This document shows positions 5,409 to 8,870 of a DNA stretch of 8,870 nt, piece after piece. The position numbers and the translations under genes were made by a program. Origin of the DNA: DAOTVS01 sp034436375 (lineage in GTDB: Bacteria > Chloroflexota > Anaerolineae > SpSt-313); the NCBI GenBank assembly GCA_034436375.1, contig DAOTVS010000013.1, positions 1-8,870 on the forward strand, given 5' to 3'. The stretch's first letter is position 1; each line of letters starts with the position of its first letter. The notes below the pieces were generated by a model. It worked only from the letters and a program-made list of their open reading frames with translations. It was not told the DNA's origin and did no database searches.

Positions 5409-6602
5409 ATGAACGCCAAACGTCTTGTATTGATACTGGGCCTCGCGGGTTTTATCGTCATGGCCGACAACTGGGTCGTCTCGCCGATTCTGCCGGCCAT
5501 TGCCGCATCGCTGCACGTCGCACCGGCCAGCGCCGGCGTTCTCATTGCGGCCTATATGCTGCCCTTTGGCCTCTTCCAGCTGGTCTATGGCCCGCTGGCT
5601 GATCGTTTTGGCAAGCTCAAGGTCATCACCGTGACACTGGCCCTCTTCACCGTCGCCACGGGGCTCTGCGGACTGGGCCTGGGGCTCGCGGACCTTGGCG
5701 CCTACCGGGCGCTGACCGGCCTCTTCGCCGCGGCCACCATGCCGATCTCTCTGGCCCTGATCGGCGACCTGGTGCCCATGGCCGAGCGCCAGACGGCCAT
5801 CGGCACTTTCATGGGCATCTCTTTCCTGGGGCAGGCGCTGTCGATGGCCATCGGCGGCACGATCGCCTACCTGGTCAACTGGCGGGGCGTGTTTATCTCT
5901 TATGCGGGGTTGGCGGCGATCATCACCGTCGTGCTCATCGTCAGCACCCGGCGGCTCTCAGGGCAGGTCACGCGCCGGTCGCGGGGCTCAGTGCTGGCGC
6001 CCTATGCGCAGCTCCTGGGGCATGGCCCAAGCTTGCGGGCCTACCTGCTGATCGTGTTCGAGGGTATCTTCATCCTGGGGTCGTTCTCGTACCTGGGGGC
6101 GAACATCTCGCAGGTCTTCCACTTTAACTACCTGGGCATCGGCATGATCATGACCGGCTTTGGCGTCGGGGCCGTGCTGGCGGGGCGCATCAGCGGCCAG
6201 ATCGTTGAGCGGACGGGGCGCAAGCGCCTCATCGCCGGCGGCCTGTTCCTCGGCGCCGTCGCTGACCTGATCGTGGCGGCGTTCTCAGGCAGCCTGGTAC
6301 TTGCGGTGCTTGCCGTCTTCCTGTTGGGACTCGGCTTTATGCTGGCCCACTCGACGTTGTTGACGCTCGCTACCGAGTTTGCGCGCCAGGCGCGGGGTGT
6401 GGCCATGTCGATGGTCACCTTCTGCTTCATGGTCGGCGGCGCCGTCGGCACGGGCCTCGGCGGGCGCCTCATCACCGCCCACGGCTACCCAGGCTACTTT
6501 ACCCTCTATGGCGTGCTGCTGCTGGCGCTTAGCCTGGCCGGGCTCGTGGTCATCGCCGAGGAATTGGAGGAGGGAGAGGCTGCGGTCGTCGTCGGCCGCT
6601 AA
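5409..6602 (+). CDS. MFS efflux transporter
   Basis: A 397-residue major facilitator superfamily protein with about 12 membrane segments in two halves. The loop between TM2 and TM3 has motif A, GPLADRFGKLKV (61-72). A second GRISGQIVERTGRKR stretch marks the equivalent loop in the C-terminal half. Sequence style is that of drug or sugar efflux proteins of the AraJ/Bcr type, with no substrate-defining motif seen. The ATG at 5409 is chosen because GGGAGG lies four nt upstream; a longer frame from 5349 adds a non-membrane extension with no ribosome-binding site. The CsoR/CstR-like operator suggests induction by Cu(I), another thiophilic metal, or reactive sulfur. It would therefore export a related toxic compound or conjugate, which is inference. 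It is convergent with the TauE-like gene. Confidence 0.9.
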   Translation: MNAKRLVLILGLAGFIVMADNWVVSPILPAIAASLHVAPASAGVLIAAYMLPFGLFQLVYGPLADRFGKLKVITVTLALFTVATGLCGLGLGLADLGAYRALTGLFAAATMPISLALIGDLVPMAERQTAIGTFMGISFLGQALSMAIGGTIAYLVNWRGVFISYAGLAAIITVVLIVSTRRLSGQVTRRSRGSVLAPYAQLLGHGPSLRAYLLIVFEGIFILGSFSYLGANISQVFHFNYLGIGMIMTGFGVGAVLAGRISGQIVERTGRKRLIAGGLFLGAVADLIVAAFSGSLVLAVLAVFLLGLGFMLAHSTLLTLATEFARQARGVAMSMVTFCFMVGGAVGTGLGGRLITAHGYPGYFTLYGVLLLALSLAGLVVIAEELEEGEAAVVVGR

Positions 6603-6652
6603 GGCAGCCGACTGTCGGGGGGCGACATTGCCTCAACAGCCCAAGCGCAGAG

Positions 6653-6698
6653 CTGGGGGGCCTGAGTGCGCCCTGCAGGGCGCACTCAGGCCCCCCAG
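6653..6698. repeat. Perfect 46-bp palindrome between convergent genes
   Basis: Two 23-nt arms with no spacer, centred on TGCA (6674-6677). The arms run CTGGGGGGCC then TGAGTGCGCCC and mirror exactly. It begins 51 nt after the MFS stop and ends 6 nt before the TauE-like stop at 6705. It probably acts as a bidirectional 3' hairpin for both transcripts, although neither side has a T-tract. Confidence 0.85.
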
Positions 6699-6704
6699 TC
6701 CTAC

Positions 6705-7622
6705 TCAGAAGATCTGTATCCCGAAGAAGCCTGTGATGAACTTGGCAGCGACGTACAGGAAATAGACCCCGAAGATCAGCTTGAGCGTCGCTGGCTTGAA
6801 GCGTTTGATCACCGCCGCGCCCACCTGTGCGCCGACGATGGTGCCTGCCGCCAGCAGCAGCCCAGCCGCCAGGTCAACAAACCCCTGCGCCAGCTTGATC
6901 CCGCCGCCCACGGCTGCCAGCGGGATCATGGTCGCCAATGACGTGCCCATCGTGATATATACGGGCGCGCCAAACAGGTACAGGAGCCCGGGCACCAGGG
7001 CGTAACCGCCGCCCAGCCCGGCCACCCCGGTCATGATGCCGACCACCAGGCCAAACACGCCCAGGCCCCATGCCGGGCCCGAGATCGCCGGGCCCTGGCT
7101 GCCCGACGGCGCGGCACGCTGCGCCACCCCTTCGTAGATCATCCGGATTGCTGGCCAGAGGAAGACCAGGCCCAGGATGAGCCCCAGGAGCGAGGCCTGA
7201 GCCGAAAGCAGGGTGAACAGCCACGAGCCAAGCAGCACACCGATGATACCGCCGGCCGTGAGCCAGCCAAAGGTGCGCACATCCACATTGCGCCGGACCA
7301 GGTGCCCATAGCCGCCAGAGACTGCTGTGAAGATGACGGCAAAGAGGGTTGTGCCGATGGCGATGGCCGTTGGGTAACCCATCCAGAAGTGAATGGCGGG
7401 CAGCATCAGGCTGCAACCGCCCGTGCCAATCAGCCCGCCGAGCACGCCCGCACAAAAGCCGACCACCACAAGGATCGCGCCTTTGAGAGTGCTCATCGGC
7501 TGGACGCCCGGCACGACGCCGATGCCCGCCACAAGCGCCCACACGAGCACGGCGACGACGATGAGCAGCAACACGAGCGTGACAATCTGCTGGCGCCACC
7601 ATGGCGTCGCTTGAGTAACCAT
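6705..7622 (-). CDS. TauE/SafE-family anion permease
   Basis: A 305-residue membrane protein of the TauE/SafE (DUF81) family; members export sulfite, sulfoacetate or other small organic or sulfur anions. The two-fold repeat is visible: GFCAGVLGGLIGTGG (55-69) and VVGIMTGVAGLGGGYALVPG (193-212), each followed by P or M-G-TS/TT-type helix breaks. The first segment (13-35) is an additional N-terminal membrane helix, and a soluble linker lies around 166-183. The ATG at 7622 has AGGAGG seven nt upstream, so an in-frame ATG at 7652 is not preferred. TauE proteins are frequent members of CstR-controlled sulfur regulons. The CsoR/CstR-like operator next door makes a shared sulfur role attractive but unproven, as no such operator was found at this gene's own promoter. 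Confidence 0.9.
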   Translation of the reverse strand: MVTQATPWWRQQIVTLVLLLIVVAVLVWALVAGIGVVPGVQPMSTLKGAILVVVGFCAGVLGGLIGTGGCSLMLPAIHFWMGYPTAIAIGTTLFAVIFTAVSGGYGHLVRRNVDVRTFGWLTAGGIIGVLLGSWLFTLLSAQASLLGLILGLVFLWPAIRMIYEGVAQRAAPSGSQGPAISGPAWGLGVFGLVVGIMTGVAGLGGGYALVPGLLYLFGAPVYITMGTSLATMIPLAAVGGGIKLAQGFVDLAAGLLLAAGTIVGAQVGAAVIKRFKPATLKLIFGVYFLYVAAKFITGFFGIQIF

Positions 7623-7849
7623 TTTATGCCTCCTGCGAGTCATGAATTGCATAGAGTAAGTTCAGTCTAATCGCTGCACCCTACGCAACATCAGGAGGCG
7701 GGCGTTTGACCCCTGAGCCACGCCCTGTAATACACTGGCAGCGCGCCGGTTGTGGATTACAGCATCTTGGCATCTCTTATCCCTCCGCTGGCAGCCCGCC
7801 GGCTCGCAAATCCACGCACGGTAGCCCTACGGGCTCCATGCACACTTGC

Positions 7850-7878
7850 AGTGTAACTATTCACTATGTTGTTGTCAA
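7850..7878 (-). promoter_or_regulatory. Possible promoter for the TauE-like gene
   Basis: Reading leftward: TTGACA (7878-7873), a 17-nt spacer, then TACACT (7855-7850). The -35 is consensus and the -10 matches 4 of 6. A dyad with AGTG/CACT arms (7850-7865) overlaps the -10. It would give a leader of about 220 nt, which is long, so a nearer promoter may have been missed. Confidence 0.5.
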
Positions 7879-8043
7879 GTATATGGTACATTTCAGTTAC
7901 GGCTTTGTGAGAGTTCAACTGCAGTTGGCTGTAACATATTGTCGCGGGCGCGCTCCATGGGGGCTGCAGGGCACGATGCTGGGGACAAGCCTTTCCCGAG
8001 CATGAAGCATCGCGGGGCAACCGTGTAGCCTGAGCCGTTTGGT

Positions 8044-8072
8044 TTGTACGTAGGCGCGTGGTGGGCTAGAAT
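8044..8072 (+). promoter_or_regulatory. Possible promoter for the seleno-glutaredoxin gene
   Basis: TTGTAC (8044-8049), a 17-nt spacer, then TAGAAT (8067-8072). The -10 is good and the -35 weak. The predicted start lies near 8079, about 36 nt before the ATG at 8115. A dyad at 8068-8097 overlaps it. Confidence 0.45.
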
Positions 8073-8097
8073 ACGGGCTTGTACAGTAGCGTATTCT
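8068..8097. promoter_or_regulatory. Inverted repeat over the glutaredoxin promoter start region
   Basis: AGAATACG (8068-8075) and CGTATTCT (8090-8097): a perfect 8-bp inverted repeat with a 14-nt spacer. It starts within the -10 box and ends 18 nt before the start codon. It could be an operator or a leader hairpin. Confidence 0.5.
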
Positions 8098-8114
8098 GTG
8101 GGCATGGAGGACGC

Positions 8115-8351
8115 ATGGCCAAGCAGGTCCTGGTCTACACACAAACCGCCGGTTGACTGTTCTGCGAAAAAGTGAAAGAGTTTCTTTCACAAAAGGGTGT
8201 GCAATTCACCGAACGCGACGTCGTCAAAGATCCCCAGGCCATCGAGGAACTATCCAAGCTTGGCTACCTGACCACTCCTGTCATCGTCGTTGACGGCGAG
8301 GTCGTCGTCGGGTTTGATCGCAAGAGGCTGGAGCAGCTGCTTCACCTCTAG
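8115..8351 (+). CDS. Selenocysteine-containing glutaredoxin/NrdH-like protein (in-frame TGA = Sec)
   Basis: A 78-residue thioredoxin-fold protein read through one in-frame TGA at 8154-8156. Codon 14 is that TGA and sits exactly where the first redox cysteine belongs: T11-A-G-U14-L-F-C17, then EKVKEFL, the usual helix after a glutaredoxin CxxC. Downstream, the cis-proline motif TTP55V, VDGE (59-62) and VGFD (65-68) followed by a C-terminal helix are all intact, ending at TAG. The ATG has GGAGG four nt upstream. A perfect hairpin with G-U in its loop starts 15 nt after the TGA, matching a bacterial SECIS. TGA ends other genes here, so it is not reassigned in general. The protein should act as a cytoplasmic thiol oxidoreductase with a selenylsulfide centre. 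Sec glutaredoxins are known, and NCBI's 'UXX-star' seleno-glutaredoxin naming may apply, recalled but not verified. Main alternative: a nonsense mutation. Confidence 0.85.
8154..8190 (+). promoter_or_regulatory. Candidate bacterial SECIS element
   Basis: From the TGA (8154-8156) to the end of a perfect stem: GTGAAAG (8172-8178), loop AGTTT (8179-8183), CTTTCAC (8184-8190). The outer A-T of the loop can close to give 8 bp and a GTT loop. The loop G (8180) is nucleotide 27 counting the U of UGA as 1, compared with 23 in E. coli fdhF as I recall. A G followed by U at the start of the apical loop is the conserved SelB contact. Confidence 0.72.
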
Positions 8352-8870
8352 ACCAGATTGGCTTCTGTGACCGGTACGCTGAAGTAAAACGTGCTGCCCT
8401 TGCTGGGCTCGCTTTCGGCCCAGATCCGTCCGCCGTGGGCCTCGACCAGCTTCCTTGTAATGTAGAGGCCGAGGCCCAGGCTCTCCCGCCGCTCACGTCC
8501 TGTCTCGGTTCGATAGTAACGCTCGAATAGGTGGGGTAGCTCGTCCGGCGCAATGCCCGGCCCCTGATCGGACACGGCCGTGACAACCTCGTCTGCCTGC
8601 ACTGGCCAAGAGTCGCAACAGGAGCTCGGCCCGTGTCTGAACGACGGTCAGCGGGCTGCGTAAATCGTGGGAGACTGTGCGCAGAATGTCCTCGCGCTGT
8701 TCCTGCAGCTCGTGGAGGGCGGTGATATCGGTGAAGGTAATCACCGCACCGAGAAGCTCGCCGTCGGCAGCACGGATGGGCGCGGCACTGCTGGAGACCC
8801 AGAGGGTCCGGCCGTCGGGGTGGTGCAAGATGACCACCACCCCGCGAACCGTCTCGCCGTGGAGCGCGCG
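8348..8870 (-). pseudogene. Sensor histidine kinase with internal deletion and frameshift (5' end outside window)
   Basis: The visible part enters from the right edge. It starts with a PAS-like domain (HHPDGRTLWVSSSAAPI, then AVITFTDIT). The HisKA H-box SHDLRSPLTVVQTRAEL follows. The ATPase domain then resumes in another frame with SDQGPGI (D box), LFERYYR (F box) and GLGLYI (G2). The two frames meet near 8600-8630. Everything normally between them is absent: the second HisKA helix, the N box with its Mg-ATP asparagine, and the following strand, usually about 80-100 residues. The product could not bind ATP normally, so the gene looks broken, unless the assembly is wrong. Its TAG stop (8348-8350) overlaps the convergent glutaredoxin stop (8349-8351) on CTAG. 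Signal and partner regulator are not visible. Confidence 0.75.

Larger units (their letters stand above)
7623..8114. other. Intergenic region between TauE-like and glutaredoxin genes
   Basis: About 490 nt without a credible protein gene or a recognisable tRNA. It holds promoter-like elements in both directions (listed separately) and several dyads. These are TGTAATACAC/GTGGATTACA (7726-7761, one mismatch), AGCCC-TAC-GGGCT (7823-7835), AGTG/CACT (7850-7865), and the 12-bp palindrome CAACTGCAGTTG (7916-7927). A segment around 7838-7945 is clearly more AT-rich than its surroundings, as expected for a control region. Confidence 0.5.

Noticed and set aside
8154..8156. TGA as a plain nonsense mutation making a pseudogene
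   Set aside because: Its position on the redox residue, the intact flanking frame and the following SECIS-like hairpin favour selenocysteine. Not excluded without the host's sel genes.
8154..8156. TGA reassigned to Trp or Gly throughout the genome
   Set aside because: TGA ends the CDF, thioredoxin, ArsR and FmdE genes in this window at family-typical lengths.
7757..8190. Short open frames on both strands in the 7.65-8.1 kb region
   Set aside because: No ribosome-binding sites, no domain-like sequence, mutually overlapping, and across an AT-rich control region.
1..8870. CRISPR arrays, tRNA or rRNA genes, intact insertion sequences
   Set aside because: No regularly spaced direct repeats, tRNA cloverleaf, rRNA sequence or transposase was recognised.

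Overview
The window is GC-rich bacterial DNA with the standard genetic code; TGA ends several ordinary genes here. It holds a compact set of metal, oxyanion and redox genes. Nothing names the host directly. The protein style and the long perfect GC-rich palindromes would fit a Chloroflexota-like bacterium, but this is a guess. If the selenoprotein call below is right, the host must also have selenocysteine machinery (selA, selB, selC, selD), none of which lies in this window.

Left block (13-2891, all leftward): a strong promoter (TTGACA-17-TATGAT) drives an ArsR/SmtB-family repressor with a Cys-rich metal site. Then come a two-domain permease of the ArsP/YraQ (DUF318) family, a small CxxC thioredoxin-fold protein, and a CDF-family divalent cation exporter. 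A perfect 9-bp inverted repeat covers the predicted transcription start of arsR, and a diverged copy with the same 6-nt spacer precedes the permease. The block looks like an autoregulated metal(loid) efflux operon.

Spacer 2898-3162: a gene-free segment made of three consecutive stem-loops, including a perfect 52-bp palindrome, bounded by near-identical inverted repeats. It may be a small non-autonomous or REP-like element.

Middle block (3173-5145, leftward): a long-chain ChrA-type transporter and, upstream of it, an FmdE-family protein with a C-terminal zinc ribbon. Diverging from these is an MFS exporter (5409-6602). Its promoter (TTGACA-18-TATAGT) carries a CsoR/CstR-type operator in the spacer. 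The exporter converges on a TauE/SafE-family permease (6705-7622), with a perfect 46-bp palindrome between the two stop codons.

Right block: after a 490-bp intergenic region with promoter-like and dyad elements lies the main discovery. This is a 78-residue glutaredoxin/NrdH-like gene (8115-8351) with an in-frame TGA exactly at the first redox position of the CxxC motif (UxxC), followed at SECIS distance by a perfect hairpin with G-U in its loop. It is probably a selenocysteine glutaredoxin that simple ORF finding breaks in two. Its stop codon overlaps that of a convergent sensor histidine kinase. The kinase continues past the window edge and carries an internal deletion plus frameshift between its HisKA and ATPase parts.
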